The notes under the pieces: generated by a model | Told to the model about the DNA's origin: nothing | Database searches by the model: none | What the model saw: only the letters and a program-made list of their open reading frames with translations | From: Tetrapyrgos nigripes | Taxonomy: Eukaryota; Basidiomycota; Agaricomycetes; Agaricales; Campanellaceae | Assembly (NCBI GenBank): GCA_013368315.1 | Contig: JAACJM010000057.1 | Span: forward strand, 124,001 to 188,000 | Direction of reading: 5' to 3' | DNA: 64,000 nt | Translations under genes and position numbers: made by a program | Shown here: positions 46,134 through 57,536 of the stretch, one piece after another | How positions within the stretch are numbered: position 1 is the stretch's first letter | Layout: every line of letters begins with the position of its first letter

Positions 46134-48242
46134 TTACCGCAAAAATGCCACCAAATCCTCACTTCCCCTCCTCGAAACCTCCACCACGCCTTTTACCTCC
46201 TCGGCATGCTTCAAAGAGATATTCAAATTCCCAGCTCCAAGAATCCTACTCAACTGCTGATCATCCAGCACCTCCGCAACCTGATGTCCCAAGACAGAAT
46301 AGACATTTCCTGCATTTGGGGTATTGCCCACAGGAGTCTTCGATCTCGAGGCTGACGCCGAGTTCACGGCAGACGACGAGTCCGAGTGAGTGAGTCCCGA
46401 GAGACCACTCTTAATCTGCAACCACTCCCCACCCTCGCATGGCACCCAATAAAACCATGTCTTCTCTGTTTCAGGAGAGTTCCCCGCTCCTCGAGCTATG
46501 AAAAGCGGTTCTAGCGCTTCTTCACCACTTCTCGCAGCGATATTGAACACGGAAGTAGCAGAGAATACCCGTGCTGAGGGTATCGCTACTATTCTCGAAG
46601 TTGGTCTTCTGGAGCTGATAGAAGTCAAGGTAGTAGAAGATGAAGATGAGGATGGGGAGATGACTTCAAGTACGATGATACAGCTGTCGTAGAAATCCAT
46701 TGGGGCGTACTTCGTGTTGCCCAACATCCAAGCGGCGCTGGAGAGTGCGGTGTCACCTATTACGGCCAGGATATTGACTTTCATAATCCTTGGAATGGGG
46801 CCAGATATTGTCATCTCAGAGTTCGAGGAAAGGGAAGAAGGAGATGTAGGGAATTTAGGTGAAGTAAGTGAAATAGGTGAAGTCACTAGAGTCGGCGAAG
46901 GGACCGAAGAATCGAGCTTCTGCAACGAGTCGGTAGTGAGTGTATGCCGTGGTGCGAGGGGAAACTCCTCGCACATGTTCTCCGGCACAAGCAACCTGGC
47001 AATCTGTCGCATCGAAAACGAATCGTCGAGGTACGCCCACAAATTTCGCGGGTGTACATGCGCCTGATAACTCCCCACGCCCAACACAAGGTTCATCACC
47101 CTCAACTTTATCGACAACGGCAAACTTTCGAACTTGTAGGGTTTCATGGGTCTGTTGGCGTTCGGATCCCGGTGTTCCGTCAGACTGAATATCAATATCC
47201 TCGTGATGACCCAAAAGAGTTGGAACCCCGCCCATATGAGGACAACTCTAGACTTCTGCTGTCCCAGTAGGACATAAGAGAGGATCACGGTGATGGTTTG
47301 GAGTATTCCTGTCATGATCCAGAAGAACCTCCACCACGGCCCTCTCCGTGGATTCGTAGCGGCTCCTAGGACAACCTTCTTGGGACCTCCGAGCCACTTA
47401 GTTGTCGGTAGAGGGGAGGCAGCCACCAAATCGAAATGACTGTCGACTTCTGTCGGTCGGCGGGCGCGCATGATATCGTTTGCCTCTAAGCACACACCGG
47501 AAGCGAAGGAGAAGAGGAAGGGAACTCCTGATAGTAAGCCTAGAAGAATTCCGCCTTCGATGACGAGAGTATAGATCTCGAGAGATTTAAGCAGGGAGAG
47601 AAATAACACGGAGACCTGGAAACGCAGGTGATGGATGTGGAAGAAATCATAGTGGTAGTGCGTGTAAACGGTTGGAGGAGAATCGGGCGGAGTAGGGGGA
47701 AGTTCGGAAAACATGATAGACGTTGTGTTGTCGAAGGCATAGATATCGCGATAGATGTGGTGTTCTTTGATTTGGGGCGACTCTTTCATCAACTATAGTC
47801 ATCAGGAATGCTCAATTGAGAGGACAGTGACCAGTTTAGCGGGTGAAAAACTCACTGTCACATCAGGATCATCCGAAAGGCAAGACACCCCGAGCAGCCT
47901 AGACTCATCCATCGTTCCCCTCATCCTCTTCGCCATCTTACTCCGAGGCGCAAGGGACAAATCCATCCCCATAGCCTTATCCGACGAGAGCGTTCTCAAC
48001 CCCACCATCTGCCTCAACCACCCTGGACAAGCAGCACTCGCACACGCTTTAATCACAGAGCTCGAGCCAAATGCACTTATTGACCCCCAAACGAGGCCTG
48101 CTGCGCCTCTGTTGCCTAGGATAAGGTCCCCTGCAGTGCTGCTTCCTATGAGGGTGGTAAGGGCTGCGATTTCTACGAGACCGTTGCCGAAATTGAGCGT
48201 TGATGGGAAAGAAGTGGTGGGTTCTGAGTCTGAGTTGTCCAT
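46134..48242 (-). CDS. Unrecognised multi-span membrane protein, copy B
   Basis: Paralogue of copy A in the same orientation, 681 residues, exons 47856-48242 and 46134-47792 (intron 47793-47855). The frame is intact throughout. Exon 1 differs from copy A in only two residues visible by eye (DESR for DESG, DVT for DAT), whereas exon 2 carries several dozen replacements. The membrane segments are the same (FLSLLKSLEIYTLVIEGG, FFWIMTGILQTITVILSY, LIWAGFQLFWVITRILIF). Both copies have intact splice sites and stops, so both may be active. The upstream 250 bp is shared with copy A, suggesting similar regulation. Confidence 0.8.
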
Positions 48243-49412
48243 AAGTCAGTCCTAATCCCCAAAGAGATGATCTTGGGACTGTAAGGAGAGCGCAGTGCAG
48301 GGGCGACGAAGGCGGAAGAAACACCAGTTGACTGTCCGTTTGATGTGACCCTGATAGATGGCAGCAGAGTTGACAAATTAGGACGATGGGCTCTTTATTG
48401 GTTGTCTTCGACGACAGGCAGCTGCTTTGACAATGTCAGGTGGTGATCCGGGAGTTTTCCTGGCAATCATAGTAGTAATTTTGGTCACTGAAGGTTAATC
48501 GTAGTACCTTTGCCAATCCGAACTCCCCAGCTTAAACAGTAGCTCTTCTGAGATGTAACGTATTTGAGCTCGAGGGAACGAACACCACGAAACATCATGG
48601 AAGATATGAAGAACGTCAGTAAGTATGTATATGCGAAACTTACCATCCACATCAATTGCACATCAACGAGGCATCAATGAAGTCTCAATTTCATCCTTCA
48701 AAGCTTCATCGGCGTGAGGATGATGATGGTAGAGGGAGGGCGTGACGTCAAACGCTAATATCGGCTTCGGGTAAGTACAGCCCAAAGACACGACTCTGAG
48801 TCTTGGACAGTGAATTGTCCATGCCGGTAACATTCTGTAACGTTCTGACTCGCCGACCGCACAACTACCAATGTCAAGTACGAGCCACAGCGTGTCCATG
48901 ATGGTCAAGGGAAGCCTAGCCCTTCTTTCTATGTCACATTCACGAAGGACACTGAAGGGCTTTGGCAGGGCTGATTATGCTAGCGATCCAGACGTTTCGA
49001 AAAACCTACCGCGATAAGAAGTGCGTTTGGTTTCCGACTTCCATCATGCAATCACGGTAAGTATAGTAGTTATGACAGTCCAGCAAACCTAATCACAAAG
49101 AATAGCTTTTATTCCTCGTCTAGCGAAAGAGTAGCCCTCTCTTAAACCCTCTTGTCCTCTGTGGCCGGCGTGACAAGTCAGAGCGCTCCAACGAAACCCT
49201 TGCTAGCAATGTATGTCGCTAGCTAGATCTCAGCAGGCTGATGCCCGCGGGTCAGAACACATACTCTTTTTACATTCACGCTGCCGTGTTTTTCCATTTA
49301 AAGATGGGCGAAGTCAGCCATGAGCCCATGACCTCTTACCGGCAACAAGATTGACTACTTATGTGTAGTCCATCATTCAAGTTAGTGGCAACACAGCCTG
49401 AGGTACGCTATA
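48243..49412. other. Spacer between copies B and C
   Basis: 48243-48575 repeats the promoter region of copy A. The block 48866-49012 recurs at 52376-52530. No supported gene. Confidence 0.5.
48866..49012. repeat. Duplicated spacer block, copy 1
   Basis: Begins AACTACCAATGTCAAG and runs through CAAGGGAAGCC, CCCTTCTTTCTATG and ACGAAGGACACT. A similar block in the same orientation lies at 52376-52530. It marks the outer end of the duplicated unit. Confidence 0.75.
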
Positions 49413-49670
49413 TCATTGTGCTTCAGCACTGTTTCGGATCTCCTCACTGACCAAAATCTGATACTTGGGCACCCCCGTATCTCCAGGTATTACCGTCTGC
49501 CGTTGTCCCCCGATGTCTACGGTCGGATTTTTGTCGAATATAGTAAAAGATGAAGAATCGATCTTAACAGCTTTACTAACGATTCTGCGATAGGCAAAAG
49601 GCACATCAACGTTAACCGCCGTTGTCCTTTGTTGCTGTACAGCCCATTGCTTGCGATTTAAAGCTCGTCT
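49413..49670 (-). pseudogene. Orphan terminal exon of an unrecognised gene
   Basis: A minus-strand frame of 85 residues, open from an acceptor-like CTAAG at 49671 to a stop at 49413. It reads QWAVQQQRTTAVNVDVPF at the start, SFTIFDKNPTVDIGGQRQ in the middle and ends VSEEIRNSAEAQ. The composition is convincingly protein-like, but there is no start codon with upstream exons: 31 bp further on lies the divergent copy C. It is therefore a 3' fragment, perhaps brought in by the rearrangement that created this locus, or a small gene using the ATG-less start I cannot see. Family not recognised. Confidence 0.4.
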
Positions 49671-49701
49671 CTTAGTATCATTCAGTGGTTAAGACTCACT
49701 C

Positions 49702-51778
49702 ATGAACGACTCGGACCCAAAACCCGCCTCCCTTCCAACGCTCAATTTTGGCAATGGGCTGATAGAAATCGCAGCTCTTACCACCCTCATAGGAAGCAGC
49801 ACTGCAGGGGACCTTATCCTAGGCAACAGAGGTGCCGCTGGCCTCGTCTGGGGGTCAATAAGTACATTCGGCTCAAGCACTGTGATTAAAGCATGTGCGG
49901 GCGCTGCCTGTCCGGGATGGGTGAGCCACATGTTGGGTTTGAGGACACCGTCATCGGATAGGGCTATAGGGATGGATTTGTCCCTTGCGCCTAGGAGTAA
50001 TATGGCAATGAGGATAAGGGCAATGATGGGTGAGATTGGGCCGCTTGGGATATCTTGCCTTTCAGATGAACCTGGTGCAATTGTAAGTTCCTCGTTTTCG
50101 AAGACTTGCTAGTTACTGCTCTCTAAATCTAGTATCCTTGGTGTTGTATCAGAAGGGAAAGTCGCGTAGAATCAAAGAACACCACACCTATCGCGACATC
50201 TACGCATTCGACAGCGTAACCTCCACCATGCTTTCTGAACTCCCCTCCCCTCCGCCGGACTCTCCTTTAATCATTCACACATACTACCATTATGCAAGCT
50301 TTCCCGCCCATCATCTGCGCTTCCAAATCTGCGTGCTTTCTCTCTCCTTACTCAAGTCTCTCGAAATTTACACCCTCGTAACCCAAAGTGGAATCTCTTT
50401 AGGATTACTTTCCGGTGCTCCCTTCCTCTTCTCCTTGATTTCCGGTGTGTGCTTGGAGGTGAACGATATCATACATGCCCGCCGACCAGTAGAAGCTGAC
50501 AGTCACTTCGATCTGGTTGCCGCCTCTCCCATACCGGCGACTAAGCGTTTTGGAGGTTCCAAGAAGGTTGTTCTGGGAGCCTCCACGAACGCGCGGCGAG
50601 GACCATGGTGGAAGTTTTTCTGGATCACGACAGGAATACTCCAAACGCTCACCGTCGTCCTCTCTTACTTTCTCCTAAGCGAACAAAAGCCCCGAGTTGT
50701 GTTCATTTGGGCAGGGTTTCAACTATTTTGGGTCATAGCAAGAATATCGATATTCAACCTGACGGAACACTGGAATCCGAAGGCGAATAGGCCTATGAAA
50801 CCGAACAAGCTTGAAAGCTTGCCGTTGTCGATGAGGTTGAGGGTGATGAATCTTGTGCTCGGTGTGGGGAGTTATCAGGCGCATGTACACCCGCGAAAAT
50901 CGTGGGCATACCTCGATGACTCTTTCTCGACGCGGCATATTGCCAAGATACTTATGCCACAGAACATGTGCGAGGCCTTTCCCTTGGAACCATGGAGTTC
51001 GCTGACTACCGGCTCGTCGAAAACTCTCAATTCTTCCGGCCCTTCGTCTACTTCACCTACATCCCTTTCCTCGAGCTCTGGCAAGACACTGTCTGCTCCC
51101 CTCGCGAGAGTCATAAAAGTTAACATCCTGGCTGTAATAGGTGATACCGCACTCTCGAGCGCCACTTGGATGTTCGGCAACATGAAATACGGCCCGATGG
51201 ATCTGTACGACAGCTGTATCGTCGTGTTCGAAGTTACCTTCCCAACCTCCTGCTCCTTGACCACCTTAAATTTTAACAGCCCCGGAAAGTCCGGTTCAAG
51301 GATCATAGCAGTACCCTGTGCACGGGTATTTTCTGCTCGTTCCTCGCTGCTTGAGATAATGGCAAGAGGGGGTGAAAATGCGCCAGAGCCGACTTTTATA
51401 CCCCGAGGAACGGGGACCGCGGCTGAGACGGAGAAGGCATGGATATATTGGGTACCTTGCGAGGGAGGAGAGTGGTTGCAAATCAAGAGTGGGCCGTCGA
51501 CGTCGGTTTCATCCTCTACTACCGTCAACTCGGCCTTCACCACGGCCTTCACATCAACTTCGAAACCTTCCAGCATCAGCCCTGGCAGTACTCCTAATGA
51601 TGGCAATGTTTACTCAGTGTTGGGACACCAAGTTGCGGAGGTGCTGGATGATGAGCAGTTGAGTAGGATTCTTGGGGCTGGGAATCTGAATATCTCGTTG
51701 AAGCACGCGGAAGAGGTGAAGGACGTGGTGGAGATTTCGAGGAAGGCGAGTGAAAACTTGATAGCATTTTTGCGATGA
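49702..51778 (+). CDS. Unrecognised multi-span membrane protein, inverted copy C
   Basis: Third paralogue of the A/B family, opposite strand, 668 residues, exons 49702-50082 and 50153-51778. The intron acceptor is TATCAG at 50152; the earlier AATCTAG would break the frame. Exon 1 keeps NFGNGLIEIAALTTLIGSS and the Gly/Ala-rich segments. Exon 2 keeps the membrane segments (SLSLLKSLEIYTLV, ITTGILQTLTVVLSYFLL, VFIWAGFQLFWVIARISI) and the end YSVLGHQVAEVLDD. It is clearly more diverged from A and B than they are from each other, mainly in the Ser-rich linkers. The frame is intact, so it may be functional. Confidence 0.8.
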
Positions 51779-51965
51779 GGGTTAGGAGGAGCAGAGAGGT
51801 GGAGAATTGCTTCTGAATTTGAGCGCGCTTAAAATTGGAGGAATTTGGCAAGGGCTAGGTTGGCGATTGAAAGGTTGGTTTGCTTCCAGAGCCAAGTGAT
51901 ACCATAATGCACGTCTATACACCTCCCAGACCGTGATGTACTTTTGGGTCATAAGGTCTCTTGAA

Positions 51966-52350
51966 AGGAATGGTATGACAGGATGGGAGGTGAAGGATAA
52001 TTTACTAGGGAGACGGTTGCTGCTTCATGACGAAGGTTGATGTACATAGTACTTAGAAGGGAGTGTTTTTGGTAGACAAGGAATTTTGTATAAGTTTTAT
52101 AATGACTATTATGGTACCAGACCTGATGCCTGAAGCTGGGACTTGAAGTGCACTGGCAAGTACTTTGGATTTGATGCAAAGAGAGTACTAGTATATGTGT
52201 GGACAAGTACGTCAACGGATTTATCTCATAGCCAAATTTTTTAATGTTCTTTCTCGGACGTTCAGCACAACCACCTCGCTATTAGTTACAGAATCGCTTC
52301 CCTGCAGTCTTCGCAAGACATAGATGATCGTGCCAACGCAGTGGGTGGTC
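51966..52350. repeat. Displaced copy of the sulfite reductase 3' end and its spacer
   Basis: Matches 41456-41720 in order and orientation: GGAATGGTATGACAGGATGG, the GCTGCTTCATGACGAAGG stop region, TACTTAGAAGGGAG, then GTATAAGTTTTATAATGACT. It continues with a match to 45780-45890 (CAGTCTTCGCAAGACATAGATGA). A small insertion (GGATAATTTACTAGGG versus GGACAATTTAGGG) destroys the coding frame. It lies just behind copy C and is not a working exon. Confidence 0.8.
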
Positions 52351-52375
52351 TCGTATACACTCTACTCTGCAAGCA

Positions 52376-52530
52376 CTTCAACTACCAAAGTCAAGTGCAA
52401 GCCACAGCGTTTCCGTGATCAAGGGAAGCCCAGTCCTTCTTTCTATATCGCATTCACAAAGGACACTACAGGGCTGACTATACTGCTAGCAATCCAATCC
52501 AAATACTTCAAAAAACCTACACCCCGGGGA
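52376..52530. repeat. Duplicated spacer block, copy 2
   Basis: Similar to 48866-49012 (AACTACCAAAGTCAAGTGC, GATCAAGGGAAGCCCAG). It follows the displaced flank directly, so the gene expected between flank and spacer block is missing here. Confidence 0.7.
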
Positions 52531-52542
52531 ATAAGTACACAT

Positions 52543-55500
52543 CTAAACAACCCCTAACAACACAGTAGCACGCAAACTAACTTCCCTTCCAGGCACATCC
52601 AAATGACCATGGCCAGTGGTAGAACCAGAACCAGTAGAATCACTTGCTCTACTATCCCTACTATCCTCTGCTTTCACACTCAACAAACCTCCACTCTTCC
52701 AACCCCAACTCTGACTAATCTTGAAGACATCTGGTCCACTCCTAAACTGAGTTTGAGCACTGCCTGTGGGACTGGAACAAAGAACACTGAAATAGACTGA
52801 TACAACGGTTCTGGGATCACGATATGGTTGTGATGAGGGTGGAAGAGGTGGGATCACACTGGGGAGAGGTGATGCACTGACACCACTGACACTGTTGTTG
52901 AGATCTCCGCCTACAGAGGTGCTTGAAGAAGTGGTAGCTGATATTAGGTTGGGAGAAAGAAATGGACTTGGAGTACGACGTAAACCTGATGGGCTAGGGA
53001 GTGATGAGGATAATGAGGGAAGTAAAGATGAAGTTGCACGAGGTGATGGAGTGAATAGACTTGATGTAACTCGATGAGAGGATCCTGTAATAGGGGATGC
53101 AGTTCCACTTCTGGTTGGTGGGGTACTGGGTGAAGTTGGGGGAATACTCTGGGTGGTATAGAGGGATCCTGAAGCTGTAGAGACGGACAATGAAAGAGCT
53201 TCAGGAAGCGAAGGACTGGGGGTATGCTTTGATTTGGAAAGGGTTTCAGCTCCATATAACCCTGCAGGTGAATTTAAACCATCAGGCAGACACAAAGCTC
53301 CTCGTCCTTCCTCCTCCTGTTTCCTTATCCTGGGATTTGGAGCACTCCGTAGTGGTATGCTCTCCACAGTACTCTGTCTGTGCAGATAAATCCCCAGTTG
53401 ATGTTGCACCCCACCAGTTCCAGGCTTGTCCTTCTTCCGTATGAGCTGCACATAGACGTTGAACAGACTACCAGCATACCATATCGTCTTGGAATGCAGT
53501 CGTTGTTTGTCCTTGAGAGAATCGAGATCCCAAAATTCCACGGAAAATCGGTATGGAGGATGAGGTGAATAAGTCCGTTTCGATAATCGTTCCGACAGAC
53601 CAGAACTCAACCCAATCCTGCTATCCTCTATGCCCTTGATCCTTGTACCTGCTGAAGATACTACAAGAGCATCACCAACAAGCCCGAAATAAGTTCGTGA
53701 ATCCGGAGTGAATGGTCCACTGTCAGTGATAGACACCTTGTCCCCTTTAGTCGGACGTGTTGCAGCATGCGAACTCGCAAACAGCTGGTCCATTGAAACA
53801 TTGTTGTGAATGTTACCCTCGGCAACTGCTCCAATACCACTGACGTTTATGGTATCACCGATTCGGAGAGACTCGTCTGTGGGCACGAGGTAGAAATTTC
53901 TAGGAGTCTGGCTGATAGTGGCAGATGATAAGAGCTCGACACCGTTAACCATGATTCCAAGATCTCCCTTGGAGGGCGTCGGGGATGTGGGTGAAGCAGT
54001 CGGTGAGACCTGTCTCTCAGTGATTGCATGTCGTAGAAGCAGATGATCCCATCCAGCTGCATGGAGGACAGAAAGAGATATATAGGGCTTGCGTGTTGTG
54101 GGAGATATGTCATTCGATAGCTTTAAGAATACATCGGGGGTCTAGACGCAATCAGCAACACCGTTGAGAGCAAACGATATAGAGCTTACCATATTCGCAT
54201 AGTAGATACCTGTCTCAAACAAGATTGCCCACTCCTTCTCCTCCGCTTCATCTAGCTGAACCAAATCACCATCGACTACTTTTTCCTTCCCCTTGACCGG
54301 CACCTGACTCTTTCTCTCCAGAAGCTTCAATCTGCGCCGAACTTCGACCACTCGCTTCGCAAACTCGTAACGTGCATGCTCGTCCTCGATGAAAAACGAG
54401 TCGGAAGAGATCAGTGCACGGATCCAAGCAACAGACAGCCCGTCACCAGTCCAAAGAGCGGGTATAACACGTTTCCGGAAGAGTGCTCCGTCATTGTTGT
54501 TGACAGTGCTCGGTAAAGTCTTTGCCCGAGGTCTAGAGGTTGCTCGACGTGCAATGATGGTAGCTGCGTTGGACGAATCACACTCAAGACCCTTGAGAAC
54601 ATCATACTCTTCGTGTAAGAATATGTCTGCGCCCCATCGAGAGAGCCAGGTCGCACACGCTTCGCCAATCTTGTCCGAGATAGCGCCGTAATGAAAGGTA
54701 TGAGGAATCCCGGCTGGAGGAGCCTCTCGCTGGATGGATTCCGAAGTATCTTCGAAATCTGATTCGAATTCGGTGTCTTCTTCGTGTAGGATTTCGGCAA
54801 CAGCCTCTAGACCAACTGCAGAACTGAGAATGTCATCGTATTCGACGGTATTTCCCAGAGCGAAATTGAGATAGGGAACAATGGTGTACGGGCCGATAGT
54901 CTTCAGAATCAGGGAGAGTGCCTGGGATGCTATCGAGGGAATGGAGAAGTATAGGGATGTTGCGAGTAACGACATGAGAAAGCGAGGCGTCGCAGGCTGT
55001 TGACCATCCGGGGCACCGAAGACAGAGGCATCAACTTGAGGATACGGAAAGCCGGGAGTGAGAGGAGAGGCCGAATTAGGAATGATTGAAGGATGAACGT
55101 ATAGGGCAGGCCCTCCTCCATATAGACGGGCAACGCATAGTCTGTAGATCAATTAATTAAGTGGCAGTAAAGCCAAGACCGAACGACAACGTACTCGAAA
55201 GCGGCTCTTGTGATATTCGCGTCGTCGAGGGAAACCTCGATTTCGCGAACATGCGATGATTCCGAAAAGCCAGCGGTGAAGAGCGAGCGGAAAAAGCCCT
55301 GCACACGACAGCGGATAAGACTTGAGCAAATGAAAAGAACGTGTTATACTCACAGATTGAATTAGAACCACTCGATGAAGACGGTAGATGGCTGACCATG
55401 TACCCGACACTCTGAGGGCAACATCGGCGGTGCTGCGTTGAAGGAAGGACTGATAGAGATGACTTTGGATGTCCGCTGGGGACGGTCCAGGTGAGTTCAT
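52543..55500 (-). CDS. BTB/POZ domain protein
   Basis: Protein of 933 residues, exons 55354-55500, 55195-55298, 54190-55141 and 52543-54141. The N-terminal 90 residues form a BTB/POZ fold: DVALRVSG, then YRLHRVVLIQS, then after the first intron GFFRSLFTAGFSES. The order matches the family. The middle part (residues about 90-400) is helical with an acidic stretch (EDTEFESDFEDTSESIQ) and resembles germ-cell-less-like BTB proteins, which act as cullin-3 adaptors. The C-terminal 300 residues are Ser/Pro/Thr-rich, and the last 80 return to ordered-looking sequence (VVSVYFSVLCSSPTG). The substrate or partner is not known. Introns are canonical, 48-55 nt. Confidence 0.75.
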
Positions 55501-55823
55501 GTCCAACTTGTACTCTTACCCCTAGTTGTCTTGGCAGTTTCCTTTACACCCTGAACGCACCATTCATTGTCAGATCTCAGGTGCAGTTGTACAGAGACGG
55601 CCGGATAGCTCGCGCCGCGATATATGTAAGACACCTGTTCCAGTCAAGCTGTAGCACTTGCCCGTTCCAGAGTTGAGCCTACTATCTTTGTATGATCCGA
55701 GTACGAGTCGTACTTTATAGGTCGTTTCCGCAATTCTCTATTCTTTTCCCTTACTTTACACATGCCTGTGTATAAAGTACAAATGCTGCAATTGAAACTG
55801 TATCATCTGTCCTCATTCCAGAT

Positions 55824-57536
55824 TCACTTCTTCTCTGCTCTAGCCTCTTCCAATGCCTCCTTCAACGCCTGGATAACCTTCTCAGCATCCTGACGATCCT
55901 TCTCTACGGCTGTTATACCCATGTGGCCTATGCGGAAGTACGTGTCTAGAAAAAAAAGCGAGAACCAGTCAACAAAAGCTCCACATCATTCATTCATTCT
56001 TAAATCAATCCTACCCTTGAAACTCTTATGCAGCCCACCAGCAACCACCACACCCTTCTTCACCAACCTCGGCAAAATATCCCCAGCACCCAATCCTTCG
56101 GGGTAATACAGAGCCGTCATACCATTCGCGGCTTCACTGTCCTTTAGAGGTACTTGTTTTAATCCCAATTCCTTCGCAGCAGATTTTACTTTAGAGGACA
56201 CTTCACGGTGAAGAGCATACCTCTCCGCGAGAGAAACGGAGGAAGTCTTGGTGATTGAGGTGAGAGAGGTGTTAAATGCGTAGATGAGGTTGACGGGAGG
56301 TGTGGCAAAGTAGGCGGGTTGAGAAGATTCGTAGGCGCGCATTATGGGGAGCCAGCTGTGATGATGATGTACCCCAGTAAGAATTTTATGTAAAGGTAGA
56401 AAAGAAAAGAAATGGCAACCCACTTCTTCCAACTAGCATAATACGAAGTCGGTCGACTCTTGCGAGTTTCAAATACTTGCATTGCACGTTTGCTGGCTAC
56501 CAGGATACTCAGACCTGGAGGTGTGCCCAATCCCTTTTGAGAAGCAGTGAGGACGACATCGATATTCCAAGCGTCCATGTGGATTTCTTCGGATGCGACA
56601 GAACAGACCCCGTCAAGGATGACCTAGGATATGCAAAATTGAAGCACATCAAAAACAAAAAACAAGCGAGAAGGGAAACCAACATACAAGCGTCTCAGGA
56701 GAAACCCTCCTAACCGTCTCAGCAATAACCTTCGCGTCAGAAAGAACAGCAGTCGAAGTATCCACGTGTGAGAACGTGAGGAGTTTGTATTTCTTCTGTT
56801 TAAGAGCAGATTCTATCTGGTCAGGAGTGACTGCAGCACCGATTTCGGCTTTGACTTGGTCTACGTTTGCACCGTAGGTTTCGAGGCTGGAATCATGGTG
56901 ATGAATGGTTAGGGACGTGTCAACGTCAAGTCGATAGAGGAAACAGAACGAACCAGTCGGCAAAACTATCGCCAAAGTAACCACTATGAAGAACGAGCGC
57001 GTTTTCACCTGGTTCTATGAGGTTTGAAGATACCTGGAAGATGGAGAATCGATGAGTGGGGCTGAAGCAACTGGATTTGGAGAACGCGACGTGCCTGGTC
57101 CCAGCCCAAAGTTCCACTTCCTGCAATTAAGAAAGGTTGACCATCGGCGGTATCGACGACCGTTCTGGATGAGAGTGAGTAAGATATACAGATCAGTTGA
57201 TAACTAAAGGTCATCACCTCGTCATACGAATACAATCACCAAATATTGGGACGAATTCCGGGGACACATGGGACATGGAAGGGTGTGCATTGGCGTACAG
57301 AACCTAGCAGATGTCAAGAACAACGTTCATAGAAGAAGATAACACAGATACCTCGTCAGAGATTTCGATTGGGCCTGGAATGCTGAACTGGGATGAGTAG
57401 GGATTGAGTTGGAAATAAGGAAGACGGACGCGAGAAGTTTGTGAGGAGCTTGCTTGAACTGGGCAGCAGAAGACATTGTTCTTAGAAACTTGAAGGATGA
57501 GACAAATTGAAGCGGTTTTTGACCCAATCGAAGCAT
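55824..57536 (-). CDS. AGX1: Alanine-glyoxylate aminotransferase
   Basis: PLP enzyme making glycine and pyruvate from alanine and glyoxylate. From the ATG at 57476 the protein has 391 residues in nine exons: 57430-57476, 57352-57382, 57218-57303, 57095-57164, 56954-57033, 56688-56886, 56424-56623, 56015-56355 and 55824-55945. Seen: IPGPIEISDEVLYANAHPSM, GSGTLGWDQ, HSGYFGDSFAD, LDGVCS, and the PLP lysine at about residue 201 in LTASQKGLGTPPG. An upstream in-frame ATG at 57536 adds 20 residues (MLRLGQKPLQFVSSFKFLRT), basic and without acidic residues like a mitochondrial presequence. The end (EEARAEKK) has no peroxisomal SKL-type signal. Intron 57034-57094 starts GCACGT, a GC-AG intron. Confidence 0.9.

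Noticed and set aside
48663..48908. 81-residue minus-strand frame
   Set aside because: It overlaps the duplicated spacer block and has no domain or sensible promoter; probably chance.
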